Shown here one piece after another: positions 8,709 through 17,273 of a DNA stretch of 64,000 nt. The notes under the pieces are model-generated. The model ran no database searches, was not told the origin of the DNA, and saw only the letters and a list, made by a program, of their open reading frames with translations. The stretch covers positions 1 through 64,000 of the forward strand of contig CAWFYC010000026.1 of NCBI GenBank assembly GCA_963819855.1. The letters are read 5' to 3'. Made by a program: the position numbers and the translations under genes. This DNA comes from JAMXLO01 sp963819855. GTDB lineage: Bacteria > Pseudomonadota > Alphaproteobacteria > Acetobacterales > Acetobacteraceae. Position 1 is the stretch's first letter. Each line of letters begins with the position of its first letter.

Positions 8709-8834
8709 GTGCACGATGCTGAAGCGCCCGGACAGGGCCAAGGAGGTCGCCGCCGCGATCCTGGCCTCCGATGATGCCTCCTACGTTACCGGCGGGCCCT
8801 GCTGTTCGTGGACGGCGGTATGACGGCACTGTGA
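8709..8834 (+). pseudogene. SDR C-terminal fragment, copy 2
   Basis: Nucleotide-level repeat of the SDR tail at 5817-5946, same orientation. It encodes MLKRPDRAKEVAAAILASDD then ASYVTGG, loses its frame by one base at the GGGCCC near 8797, and regains the expected end DGGMTAL at 8834. Compared with copy 1 it also lacks two codons (FL) in the LFLASD helix. Confidence 0.6.
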
Positions 8835-8914
8835 GGAATCTTCCCCGCGGCGCTCACATACCGAGTTCATCGTCATGGCCGGCGAAAAATTGGCAAGGTT
8901 GTGCCGGCAGTAAA

Positions 8915-8952
8915 CAAGGAAAATGGAACCGCAAAACACGCAGAACACGCAA
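8915..8952. repeat. 38-bp inverted repeat, left arm
   Basis: Perfect inverted match, base for base, to 9350-9387. The arm contains quasi-periodic AACACGCAGAACACGCAA and ends one base before the ATG at 8953 of the GxxExxY gene. Outside the 38 bases the identity stops on both sides. Confidence 0.9.
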
Positions 8953-9340
8953 ATGGATACCGGCGAGGATAGGGTTAACCTCCTGGCCAAACGAATCATC
9001 GGCTGTGCCCTGACGGTGCTCCACTCGCTGGGAACCGGATTCCTTGAGAAAGTCTATGAAAACGCATTGGTGTACGAGCTCCGCAAGTCCGGGCTCGCGT
9101 CTCGCAACAACATTCCATGGTCGTTCGATACGACGGGATCGTGGTCGGGGAATATACTGTTGACCTACTCGTCGAACACATCGTCCTCGTCGAATTGAAG
9201 GTAGCCAGGGCGATCGACGAGGTTCATCGCGCGCAGCGCCTGAATTATCTGAAAGCCACAGGCTTGCATCTCTGCATGCTGCTCAACTTCGGCAAGCCTC
9301 GCCTCGAGATCAAACGCATCGTCCTGGCCCTGGAAGTCAC
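8953..9340 (+). pseudogene. Frameshifted GxxExxY protein
   Basis: A gene of the GxxExxY family (about 130 residues, PD-(D/E)XK-like fold predicted for the family). The name-giving motif is present as GTGFLEKVYENAL. The first half (MDTGEDRVNLLAKRIIGCAL to about RNNIP) is in one frame, the second half (VVRYDGIVVGEYTVDLLVEH, then VLVELKVARAIDEVHRAQ, with the nuclease-like Asp and ELK residues, and LNFGKPRLEIKRIVL) in the next; the change lies at about 9112-9117. No stop codon follows the natural end; the frame runs on through the right repeat arm. Biochemical role of the family is not established. The gene is exactly framed by the 38-bp inverted repeat. Confidence 0.75.
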
Positions 9341-9349
9341 CGCCTCCCC

Positions 9350-9387
9350 TTGCGTGTTCTGCGTGTTTTGCGGTTCCATTTTCCTTG
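9350..9387. repeat. 38-bp inverted repeat, right arm
   Basis: Exact reverse complement of 8915-8952. It begins about ten bases after the last conserved residues of the GxxExxY protein. Read leftward it offers the same MEPQNTQNTQ start-like sequence as the left arm does rightward. Confidence 0.9.
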
Positions 9388-9639
9388 CGATCGGACAGAC
9401 CGCGCTGCGGGGAGCCAAGGCACACGTGTACCCAGTTAAATTCATCCTGCTCGATCTCCGCCTTCGGTGCCCGCCGCAACGATGGCCGCAGCCACTGACA
9501 GTTCAGATCGCTCCGTTCGATCCAGCACATCCTCAAAAGGCATCCGACGAACCCCCTCGTGAATGCGTGCCCGGTCCATCCTTGTGCCCCTTCCCCAAGG
9601 GGCGACTCGACCGGAAACTTCACGAGCTACAAACACCGG
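9388..9639. other. No gene recognised
   Basis: About 250 bases between the right repeat arm and the IS5-type remnant. Frames are open on both strands, one of them (RGFVGCLLRMCWIERSD) looking mildly protein-like on the minus strand, but nothing is recognisable. It may be further transposase debris. Confidence 0.3.
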
Positions 9640-10078
9640 ACAAGCCAGGAGCTTGATCCTCTTTGCCGCATCTAGCGGCACCCGCCGATCGAGTGCCGCC
9701 TTTTCCACGCTCTTCACGTTCTGGCTGTCGAATATCGCCGCCGTCGGACTGGCCTCGGGGCCAGTCCGTTCGCGACACTGCACATTGAGGGCGGGATGGG
9801 TGCGATCCAACGTCCGGTCGTCACCCCAGCGCCGCAGATAGTCATTGACCATGCTGCGCGGTGGCAGGTCCTTCGGGAAAGCCGCCCACTGACAGCCCGT
9901 GCTCGGGATGTACAGCACCGCGTTGACCACTGCGCGAAAAATCCAACGTCGGCGGGTTGCCGCCCCAGTTCGCCGGCGAGATCAGTGGGCCGATCAGCGC
10001 CAACTCCTCTTCGATCACGTCGCTCGGATAGCGCAGGTTGCTCCGGTCATACCGAGGCCAATTCTCCAGCGTCCACAT
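9640..10078 (-). pseudogene. IS5-family transposase remnant
   Basis: N-terminal part of an IS5-type transposase. It starts at 10078 with MWTLENWPRYDRSNLRYPSD and ALIGPLISPAN, shifts frame near 9935, and continues as YIPSTGCQWAAFPKDLPPRS, YLRRWGDDRTLDR and ASPTAAIFDSQNVKSVEK, where Asp in IDSQ-type context is the first catalytic residue. After AAKRIK at about 9655 the match ends, so the second Asp and the Glu of the catalytic triad are missing. Shortened and frameshifted, it cannot move by itself. Confidence 0.75.
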
Positions 10079-10155
10079 CTCGCCTCCCGCGAACCGCGGA
10101 GGCGCAACCGAATTACAGGTTATTCATTCAACTCAAGATGTTCCCGGATGGACAC

Positions 10156-11601
10156 TTAGCGCGATTGGAACAACTCAGAACTGTCTGAGGAACCCACACC
10201 GGCGGCGGGACATTTGCTGCAATTCGCTCCGAGGTGGCGGCTTACTAGCTGACTGCGTAAACTTCGCATTGGCTCCCCCGACCAGATTTCCCGAAAGCGT
10301 TGGGTATGCAGGTTGCCCATAGGAGGACCAGAATGCCACCAACCACACGGAACAACTGAGCCATCAGGCTGGATAGCAATGAAGTGCCAAGGAAACGGAC
10401 AACAGCTATTGGCTTCGTCCGTGGCGAACCGTTTAGGCAAACCATGAGCTTCGCGCGCTTGGTCTATGTCAGCCAGATGACTGGGCTGCTGTTCTTGAGT
10501 TGACTTACGTGGAAGAGTGAAATTGATGCCGACCTGTCGCATGCGTGGAAGAACGGCATGTATGCCGTACTGTCGAGCCAACAGGCGAGCTCTGTCAACA
10601 TATTGCTCGAACTCATCTAAATTCGTTCCCAATGATTCGGTGATCGTTCCCAATGTATCATATGCAACCAAGTGTGTAATATAAACCACGACCGCGCCCA
10701 ACTCTGCTGCAAGCTCAACAAATTGCGGCAGTTCCTGAATGTTTGATCGCATCAGCACAAATGACAAATGAAGTCGCGGCCGGCTAACTTTAAGGGCCGC
10801 CTTTTGGTCTCGTAGAGACTTCAGATTACGAACGACTGTATCCCATTTGGCGCCTCGCCGGATGCGCTCAAAGGTCACTTTACTGGCAGAATCGAGCGAG
10901 ACGTTGAACTCATCGAGACTTGCCTCGATCAGAGCTCCAGACAACGCGGGCGTTAGCTTCATCGCATTCGTGCTAAAGTAGACATTCGGTACACGATACT
11001 CTTTAGCTATCCTGACGAAGGATAAAAGGTTCGGATTTAAGGTCGGTTCGGTGCCAAACATTAGCCCAAGGGAAGCGGCCCAGCTAAACATATCATCCGC
11101 CCAGCGTAAGAAAGTCTCCTCACTCAGGTCGCTCCTTTTACGGCGCCCAATGACCGGATCGCTAAAGGGGCACATTATGCATCTGATGTTGCACTGATTC
11201 GTTATATCCATCTCGATTTTGAGCGGTCTTATTGCCAATCGAGCGCGAGCGGCGCCGTCAGTGCGAAACAAAGAGATCACCTCGTCGTCGGTACTGCAGG
11301 TACCTCGGAAAGCCTGCACGTGGTTGTAAATCTCTGCTTGAGTTGGCGCTCGGTCAAACAAGAGATGATATGCTTTTTGCACCTCCTTGATCGCAGGTTG
11401 GACAACCGTTAGGTATTCCGGGCTTTCGTGTGCTATGTCGACGAAGCGGGCGAGGTCGATTTCCCCATTCGTCAGGAAAGTCATGTAATGACTTAACCCG
11501 TCCGCATCTGCGGGTCTGCAAAGCACTGTTCGGTAAATTTGGTCTACTAGTGTCGGGAGGAGTTGCTCAAATCGGGAGGAGCTGTCGACCGGATGCGTCA
11601 T
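10156..11601 (-). CDS. Radical SAM/SPASM protein with DUF4214 domain
   Basis: A 481-residue protein. Residues about 15-115 carry two DUF4214-like repeats (VDQIYRTVLCRPADADGLSH; KAYHLLFDRAPTQAEI), a module usually found with surface glycan and exported proteins. The radical SAM core follows, with the iron-sulfur motif CNIRCIMC (Cys137, Cys141, Cys144) that binds the cluster used to cleave SAM. The C-terminal 90 residues have a SPASM-like cysteine set (CCPFPWHF, GSVVPCGWW, CSKC) for extra clusters. The ATG at 11601 is taken; a short upstream extension is unlikely. The gene is plainly lower in G+C than its neighbours and uses more A/T-ending codons, which suggests transfer. It stands alone, so the substrate (peptide, sugar or lipid) cannot be read from context. 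Confidence 0.85.
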   Translation of the reverse strand: MTHPVDSSSRFEQLLPTLVDQIYRTVLCRPADADGLSHYMTFLTNGEIDLARFVDIAHESPEYLTVVQPAIKEVQKAYHLLFDRAPTQAEIYNHVQAFRGTCSTDDEVISLFRTDGAARARLAIRPLKIEMDITNQCNIRCIMCPFSDPVIGRRKRSDLSEETFLRWADDMFSWAASLGLMFGTEPTLNPNLLSFVRIAKEYRVPNVYFSTNAMKLTPALSGALIEASLDEFNVSLDSASKVTFERIRRGAKWDTVVRNLKSLRDQKAALKVSRPRLHLSFVLMRSNIQELPQFVELAAELGAVVVYITHLVAYDTLGTITESLGTNLDEFEQYVDRARLLARQYGIHAVLPRMRQVGINFTLPRKSTQEQQPSHLADIDQAREAHGLPKRFATDEANSCCPFPWHFIAIQPDGSVVPCGWWHSGPPMGNLHTQRFREIWSGEPMRSLRSQLVSRHLGANCSKCPAAGVGSSDSSELFQSR

Positions 11602-11726
11602 GTGGATAACCTTAGTTGTAAGGCAACAAGGTGCGTGCACCGCGGCGAGCTGCGGAAGGCCGAAGGACGCTACAAATTAGGTAGACCGTCCAGACTTTCG
11701 TCGTACTTAGTGGTGGCTCTGTCACC

Positions 11727-11951
11727 TTACTCTTTGATAACATATTTATCGAGACCGCTCAAGTTACCTGGAGCAGCCGAACCGCCCAGCCGCGCCGTCG
11801 GCGTGGCAATCGCTTTGAGCGCTTCCTCACCTACGAGAAGACCGGCAGGTATCCACCCAGGCTCGAAGCTACGCAACTCGATTGGAGGACCGAGACCGGC
11901 GCGAAGCTGACGCGGGACGGCCGACCAATTTGCCGGCCGGTGCCCCACCAT
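11727..11951 (-). CDS. Possible 74-aa coupled frame, unknown
   Basis: A 74-codon frame whose ATG (11949-11951) overlaps the stop of the dipeptide epimerase gene, which would allow coupled translation. The sequence (MVGHRPANWSAVPRQLRAGL, later GEEALKAIATPTARLGG) matches nothing I recognise. It may be only an accidental open frame; the overlap is the sole support. Confidence 0.25.
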   Translation of the reverse strand: MVGHRPANWSAVPRQLRAGLGPPIELRSFEPGWIPAGLLVGEEALKAIATPTARLGGSAAPGNLSGLDKYVIKE

Positions 11952-12955
11952 CAACCAGGTCCGCCCCAGAGTTTCGGATCGGCCGGCTGGATCGTGCCGC
12001 CCTCGTAGCGCAGCCCCGCCCCACGATCGAGCGCCAGGCGCAATGGTCCGTCGAGATCGACGATATCGGCCTGCTGTGCGACGAGCAGCGCCGGCGCGAT
12101 CCCAAGCGACGTGCTGATCACGCCACCGACCATGATCCGCAAGCCCCGCCGCTTCGCTGCCGCCGCCAGCGCGAGCGCCTCGGTCAGCCCACCCGCCTTG
12201 TCGAGCTTGATATTGATCGCCTGGTATTTCCCGTCGAGCCGGTCGAGATCGGCCAGCGTCCGGCAGGATTCGTCAGCGCAGAGCGGGATCGGATGCGCCA
12301 ACCGCGCCAGCGCGTCATCAGCGTCGGCCGGCAGCGGCTGCTCTATCAGTTCAACCCTGCAATCGACGAGCATCGGCATGTATTCGCCAAGCTGGGCCGC
12401 ATTCCAGTTCTCGTTGGCATCGACGATGAGGCGCGCCGCCGGCGCCGCTTGCCGCACCGCCCGCACCCGTTCGACATCGCCGTCGCCCAAACATTCCAAT
12501 TTGAGCAGCGGCCGGGTGCGATTGGCGGCAGCAGCCTGCTCAGCCATCTTGTCCGGCGTATCGAAGGCGAGCGTGAACGCCGTCATCAGCGGCGGCACCG
12601 CGCCGAGCCCGGCCAGCTCCGCGACGCTGCGATAAGCGCGCTTCGCTTCGATGTCCCAGAATGCGCAGTCGAGCGCGTTGCGCGCCGCGCCCGGCGGCAG
12701 CGCGCTTTGCAGTGTGTCGCGGTTGAGCCCCGAGAAGACCGCGCCTTTCATCGCATCAATCGCGGCGACGACGCTGTCGATGCTCTCGCCGTAGCGCCGA
12801 AGCGGCACGCCTTCACCGCGGCCGCGTCCCTCGCCGTCGGCAATTTCGGCGACAACGACGTCGACCGTGGTCTCGACCCCGTGCGCGGTCGTAACTGGTC
12901 GCGCGAGCGGCCACGCACGGCGGGTGACTGTCAGTCGTTGAGGATGTGGCGCCAT
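11951..12955 (-). CDS. Dipeptide epimerase, enolase superfamily
   Basis: A 334-residue member of the muconate-lactonizing/dipeptide-epimerase branch of the enolase superfamily, expected to interconvert L-Ala-D-Glu and L-Ala-L-Glu (or related dipeptides) during murein peptide recycling, in the cytosol. Metal ligands are visible: VDANENW (Asp), ELIEQPL (Glu) and LCADES (Asp). The C-terminal catalytic Lys lies in NIKLDKAGGL. On the other face of the barrel the usual KxK appears as LLKLECL, so only the first Lys is obvious. The N-terminal capping domain (about 1-120) includes TTAHGVETTVDVVV. Related genes are often paired with an N-acetyltransferase-like DUF1611 gene (DgcN-DgcA in other proteobacteria); none is seen here. 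Confidence 0.85.
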   Translation of the reverse strand: MAPHPQRLTVTRRAWPLARPVTTAHGVETTVDVVVAEIADGEGRGRGEGVPLRRYGESIDSVVAAIDAMKGAVFSGLNRDTLQSALPPGAARNALDCAFWDIEAKRAYRSVAELAGLGAVPPLMTAFTLAFDTPDKMAEQAAAANRTRPLLKLECLGDGDVERVRAVRQAAPAARLIVDANENWNAAQLGEYMPMLVDCRVELIEQPLPADADDALARLAHPIPLCADESCRTLADLDRLDGKYQAINIKLDKAGGLTEALALAAAAKRRGLRIMVGGVISTSLGIAPALLVAQQADIVDLDGPLRLALDRGAGLRYEGGTIQPADPKLWGGPG

Positions 12956-13618
12956 GTCCGTCCCGACCCTTTCGGCAAATCTCTACGCAAGCGATTATAC
13001 CGATCATCGGCAGTGCCGGGCATTGGCGCCAGGATAAGGACAGCACGACGACCGCAGCCTGCACATTCCGTGCGCCTTAACAGTCGGCCGGTCCCGAGAG
13101 CAGTTGTTCGCCGCGGTGGAACGGAGGCATCTTCGCGCCATTACGGCCGGCAGGGAATATTCTGAGAAGGGGCTGGCGTTCGCGATGGCACGCACCCATC
13201 GTTCTGAACGATGGTTTCTGGCGGACGTGCTCGGCGCGGACCCAGGGCCGGGCCCCGTAGGCACCCGCATAGGCCCAGTGAATGTCAGGTCGGCTATTCA
13301 TCATCATGGCCGGTTATCTCCCGGCTGACGTGTCCGTACTCCAAAGCAACGCGCGGCAATATTGAGGTTGTGGTCAACCTGGTCTGAGTTGCCCATCAAC
13401 CGTCAGAGCGCGCAAAGCAGCGCAGCGATCCGACCAATGATCACCCCATATTTGAGAGGCCCCGTATGAGACCGAATATTGGCGTGTCGGTTGCAATCGC
13501 GGTTGATATCCGTGGCCCACCAAGAAGCCAACCTCAACGATCGGCGCGCCATTCCGGGCATCTTTTCATTCCCGCTGCCCAAGGCTAGCGTCACCCAACA
13601 ACGCGATGGAGGAAACCC
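12956..13618. other. Intergenic region between divergent genes
   Basis: No convincing gene in about 660 bases between the leftward epimerase and the rightward dehydrogenase operon. It must carry both promoters. A perfect dyad, CCATCGTTC-T-GAACGATGG at 13196-13214, could be an operator. GGAGG at 13609-13613 is the ribosome binding site of the next gene. Confidence 0.4.
13196..13214. promoter_or_regulatory. 9-bp perfect dyad, possible operator
   Basis: CCATCGTTC and GAACGATGG separated by one T. It lies in the intergenic region upstream of the alcohol dehydrogenase/ABC operon, about 400 bases before its first start codon. The distance is large, so the assignment is weak; no regulator gene is adjacent. 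Confidence 0.25.
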
Positions 13619-14707
13619 ATGAAGGCCGCCGTTTTTCACGAGCCGCACCAGCCGCTCACGATCGAGAACGTGGAACACGCGCCGCTGAAGCGTCGCGAGG
13701 TACTGGTGCGCACCGCGTTTGCCGGCCTCTGCCACTCCGACCTGCATTTCATGGAAGGCCTGTATCCATTCCCCACGCCGTGTGTGCTCGGCCACGAGGC
13801 GGCCGGCGTGATCGAGGCGGTGGGTGACGATGTGACCTACGTCAAACCCGGCGATCATGTGATCACCTGCCTGTCGGTGTTCTGCGGCGAGTGCGCGCAA
13901 TGCATGACCGGCCATCCGAACCTGTGCGAAAACACCGAGGTGAAGCTGCAGCCCGGCGCCGCACGCCGTCTGACCTGGAAGGGCGAGGTGCTGAACCAGG
14001 CGATGAACCTCTCCGCATTTGCCGAGAAGATGCTGGTGCATGAACATGCGGTGGTGAAGGTGCGCGAGGACGTGCCGCTGGATCGCTGCGCGCTGGTCGG
14101 CTGCGGCGTGATGACCGGGGTCGGCGCGGTGTTCCATGCCGCCAAGGTGGAACCTGGCTCCACCGTCGCGGTGATCGGTTGCGGCGGGATCGGGCTGTCC
14201 GCGGTGAACGGCGCGGCGATGGCGGGTGCCTCGCGCATCATCGCAATCGATACCGTGGCCACCAAGCTCGACGTGGCGAAGCAAATGGGCGCCACCGACA
14301 CGATCAACGCCTCGAACGCCGATCCGGTCGAGATGGTGAAGGAGATGACAGGGGGCGGCGTGCCGTATTCCTTCGAGGCGATCGGCACCAAGACGACCGC
14401 GGAGCAGTCGTTCCAGATGCTGCGTGCGGGCGGCACCGCCACCATCATCGGCATGATCCCGTTGGGCACCAAGATCGAGCTGCACGGCGCCGATTTTTTG
14501 CGCGACCGCAGGATCCAGGGCACCTCGATGGGCGGTAATCGGTTCCGCGTCGACATGCCGCGGCTGCTGGAACTTTACGTGCAGGGCAAGCTGAAGCTCG
14601 ACCACATGATCTCCGGCCACATCAAGCTGGCGGAGATCAACCAAGGCTTCGCACAGATGAAGCAGGGCACGATGGTGCGGCAGCTCATCGACTTCTCCGC
14701 CGGGTGA
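13619..14707 (+). CDS. Zinc-dependent alcohol dehydrogenase
   Basis: A 362-residue medium-chain dehydrogenase that should oxidise an alcohol with NAD(P). The catalytic zinc site shows as GLCHSD (Cys37, His38 region) and GHEAAGVIE (His about 60). The structural zinc lobe has its four cysteines in CGECAQCMTGHPNLC. The Rossmann motif is VIGCGGIGLSAVNGA. Overall it resembles the class III/aryl-alcohol branch, often of broad specificity. A good GGAGG precedes the ATG. It is the first gene of a tightly packed operon: the next start codon overlaps its stop (GTGA). Together with the ABC importer that follows, it may act on an imported alcohol or a breakdown product. Confidence 0.9.
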   Translation: MKAAVFHEPHQPLTIENVEHAPLKRREVLVRTAFAGLCHSDLHFMEGLYPFPTPCVLGHEAAGVIEAVGDDVTYVKPGDHVITCLSVFCGECAQCMTGHPNLCENTEVKLQPGAARRLTWKGEVLNQAMNLSAFAEKMLVHEHAVVKVREDVPLDRCALVGCGVMTGVGAVFHAAKVEPGSTVAVIGCGGIGLSAVNGAAMAGASRIIAIDTVATKLDVAKQMGATDTINASNADPVEMVKEMTGGGVPYSFEAIGTKTTAEQSFQMLRAGGTATIIGMIPLGTKIELHGADFLRDRRIQGTSMGGNRFRVDMPRLLELYVQGKLKLDHMISGHIKLAEINQGFAQMKQGTMVRQLIDFSAG

Positions 14708-15486
14708 GTGGTCTGCTCCGCCGCTGGCGGACCGCATTCGGCTTTTTGCTGTTGTTCCTGATATGGGAAGCCGGCGTCCACGTGTTCGGCGTGCGCGAGT
14801 ACATTCTGCCGCCGCCGAGCCAGGTGGTGCGCGCGCTGGCGAAAAACTGGCAGCAGGTCACGGCAAGCGCCGGCATCACCACGCTGGAGATCGTCGCCGG
14901 CTACGCATTGGCGATCGCGGTGAGCATACCGCTCGCGATCGCCATCGTGTTTTCGCGCACGATGGAAGAGACCGTCTATCCGGTGGTCGTCTTCCTGCAG
15001 ATCGTGCCCAAGATCGCGGTGGCGCCGCTGTTCATCATCTGGTTCGGCTTCGGCTTCACGCCGAAACTGCTGCTGGTGTTCCTGCTATCGTTCTTTCCGA
15101 TCGTGATCGCCTCGATTGCCGGCTTCCGCGCGATCGATCCCGAGATCATGGACTTCGTGCACACCACCGGCGCCGGCGGACTGCGTGCGTTCGCCAAGAT
15201 CCGGCTGCCCTACGCACTGCCCGAGATCTTCACCGGCCTGAAGGTCGGCGCGGCGATCTCCGCCACCGCGGCGGTGGTCGCGGAGTTCGTCGCCTCGGAT
15301 CGCGGCCTTGGCTACCTGCTGCTGCAATACAACGGCGACCTCAACACGCAGATGGTATTCGCCACCGTCATGGTGCTGGGCGCGATCGGGCTGGCGGTCT
15401 ATTTCGCGGTGGAGTTGCTAGAGCGACTGATCATTCCCTGGCATGTATCGCAGACTGACCGGCGCGACGAACCGGGGCTCGCCTGA
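14704..15486 (+). CDS. ABC transporter permease, NitT/TauT type
   Basis: A 260-residue inner-membrane permease starting at a GTG that overlaps the dehydrogenase stop by four bases. Six hydrophobic segments can be seen, the first at FGFLLLFLIWEAGVHVF. The cytoplasmic EAA loop that docks to the ATPase is GLRAFAKIRLPYALPEIFTG. The protein is of the SsuC/TauC class, which serves importers of nitrate, sulfonates, bicarbonate, thiamin precursors and aromatic acids. Its binding protein and ATPase lie directly downstream, so a complete importer is encoded. Confidence 0.9.
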   Translation: MSGLLRRWRTAFGFLLLFLIWEAGVHVFGVREYILPPPSQVVRALAKNWQQVTASAGITTLEIVAGYALAIAVSIPLAIAIVFSRTMEETVYPVVVFLQIVPKIAVAPLFIIWFGFGFTPKLLLVFLLSFFPIVIASIAGFRAIDPEIMDFVHTTGAGGLRAFAKIRLPYALPEIFTGLKVGAAISATAAVVAEFVASDRGLGYLLLQYNGDLNTQMVFATVMVLGAIGLAVYFAVELLERLIIPWHVSQTDRRDEPGLA

Positions 15487-15510
15487 ACCACAAGAATTGG
15501 GGGAAACGTC

Positions 15511-16473
15511 ATGCACCGGATGCTTGCGGTGTTGCTGGCCATCATGCTGGCTGGTCCTGCCTGGGCCGAGGACGCGGTGTCGCTGCGGCTCAACTGGTAC
15601 ATGGGCGGCGTGCATGCGCCGTTCTTCCTGGGCAAGGAACGCGGCTTCTATCGCGATGCCGGTCTCGACCTGACCATCAACGAAGGCCGCGGCTCGGCCA
15701 ACACCGCGCAGGTGGTCGCCGCCGGAACGGACACGTTCGGCCTGGCTGATTCGTCGTCGGTGATGCGGCTGGTGTCGAAGGACGCCGGCATCCGCACCGT
15801 GATGTCGTTGCTGAACACGTCGAGCTTCGGCGTGATCTCGCTGGCGGAGACGGGTATCCGGACGCCGAAGGACCTGGAAGGCAAGAAGCTCGCCATCACC
15901 GCGGGTGATGCGCTGACGCAGCTGTTCCCCGCCTTCGCGGGCTTCAACAAGCTGGACACCGGCAAGATCACGCTGGTGCAGATCGATCCCGCCGGCAAGG
16001 TGGTGGCACTGCTGGAGAAGCGCGTCGATGCCATCCTGGGCGGGCTCGATGACCAGTATTTCCTGGTGAAGCAGAAAGGGTTCAATCCGGCCGGCATGGG
16101 CTTCGCGAAGAACGGCATCAACACCGTGGGGCTGACGATCATGACGCAGGACGCGACCATTGCCGGCAAGCCCGACCTGGTGCGCCGCTTCGTCGCCGCG
16201 ACGCAGAAATCCTGGGAGGCGGCGAAGGCCGATCCGGATGCGGCGATTAAGGCGCTGATGAACGCCAAACAGGGTCTCGATTTCGATTCGCAGAGGAACC
16301 AACTTGGCGCCGACTTGCCGAATCTCGCCTCGACGGCGACCGAGGGCAAGCCGATCGGCTGGGGTGCACTGTCGGACTGGGAGGCGACCGAGGCCCTGCT
16401 GAAGCAGTACGGCAACCTGGAGACCGACAAGCCGGCGAGCGCGTTCTTTACCAACGATTTCCTGCCGAAGTGA
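15511..16473 (+). CDS. ABC substrate-binding protein, NMT1/SsuA type
   Basis: A 320-residue periplasmic binding protein. The signal peptide is MHRMLAVLLAIMLAGPAWA, cut before EDAVSL. The mature start VSLRLNWYMGGVHAPFFLGK is typical of NMT1/THI5-like and SsuA-like binding proteins, followed by the lobe-1 phrases GFYRDAGLDLTI and SANTAQVVAAGTDTFG. About 25 bases separate it from the permease and it overlaps the ATPase start by four bases. The ligand cannot be told from the sequence. A paralogue with the same architecture lies at 58160-59155. Confidence 0.9.
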   Translation: MHRMLAVLLAIMLAGPAWAEDAVSLRLNWYMGGVHAPFFLGKERGFYRDAGLDLTINEGRGSANTAQVVAAGTDTFGLADSSSVMRLVSKDAGIRTVMSLLNTSSFGVISLAETGIRTPKDLEGKKLAITAGDALTQLFPAFAGFNKLDTGKITLVQIDPAGKVVALLEKRVDAILGGLDDQYFLVKQKGFNPAGMGFAKNGINTVGLTIMTQDATIAGKPDLVRRFVAATQKSWEAAKADPDAAIKALMNAKQGLDFDSQRNQLGADLPNLASTATEGKPIGWGALSDWEATEALLKQYGNLETDKPASAFFTNDFLPK

Positions 16474-17264
16474 GCGCGGCGCCGGCGGCGATCATTGCGC
16501 GCGGACTGGCCAAGACGTTCCAGCGCCGCGCGGTCACCACCACGGCGCTGGCCTCGATCGACCTCAGCGTCGCGCAGGGCGAGTTCGTCGCCATCGTCGG
16601 GCCGTCCGGCTGCGGCAAGAGCACGCTGCTGCGGCTGATCGCCGGCCTGCTGCGGCCAAGCTCGGGCGAGGTGATCACCAACGGACAAGTGGTGACGCGC
16701 GCGGTCACCGATATCGGCATCGTGTTCCAGAATCCGGTGCTGCTCGACTGGCGCAGCGTGCTGGATAACGTGCTGGTACAGGTGGAACTGCGCGGCCTGC
16801 GTGCCGCCAGCTATCGCGAGCGGGCGGTTGCGCTGCTTCAATCGGTGGGATTGGGCGACTTCCTCGCCAGCCTGCCGCGCGAGCTGTCGGGCGGGATGCA
16901 GCAGCGAACCTCGATCGTGCGCGCGCTGATCCACGATCCGCCGCTGCTGATCATGGACGAACCGTTCGGCGCGCTCGACGCGCTGACGCGCGAGCAGATG
17001 CGCATCGACCTCGAGGCGCTGTGGCTCCGCACCGGCAAGACCGTGCTGTTCGTCACCCACAGCATCGACGAGGCGGTGTTGCTGGCCGACCGCGTGGTGG
17101 TGATGTCGCCGCGGCCGGGCCGGATCGAGCAGGTCATCGACGTCGATCTGCCACGGCCGCGCGGGATCGAGGCGCGCCAGGCGGCGGACTTCGTGGAGAT
17201 CACGCAACGGATAACCCAGATCTTTCTGTCGCGCGGTATCCTGCACGGGTCGCGCGGTCTGTAG
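16470..17264 (+). CDS. ABC transporter ATPase, NitT/TauT type
   Basis: A 264-residue ATPase. Walker A is GPSGCGKST, the Q-loop VFQNP, the signature LSGGMQQR, Walker B LLIMDEPF and the switch His in VTHS. The GTG start overlaps the binding-protein stop (GTGA). With the permease and binding protein just upstream it forms one importer. Confidence 0.9.
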   Translation: MSAAPAAIIARGLAKTFQRRAVTTTALASIDLSVAQGEFVAIVGPSGCGKSTLLRLIAGLLRPSSGEVITNGQVVTRAVTDIGIVFQNPVLLDWRSVLDNVLVQVELRGLRAASYRERAVALLQSVGLGDFLASLPRELSGGMQQRTSIVRALIHDPPLLIMDEPFGALDALTREQMRIDLEALWLRTGKTVLFVTHSIDEAVLLADRVVVMSPRPGRIEQVIDVDLPRPRGIEARQAADFVEITQRITQIFLSRGILHGSRGL

Positions 17265-17273
17265 GAGTGCATC

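Noticed and set aside
11563..11910. Plus-strand frame upstream of the radical SAM gene
   Set aside because: No ribosome binding site, no domain, and it crosses the start of the opposite gene.
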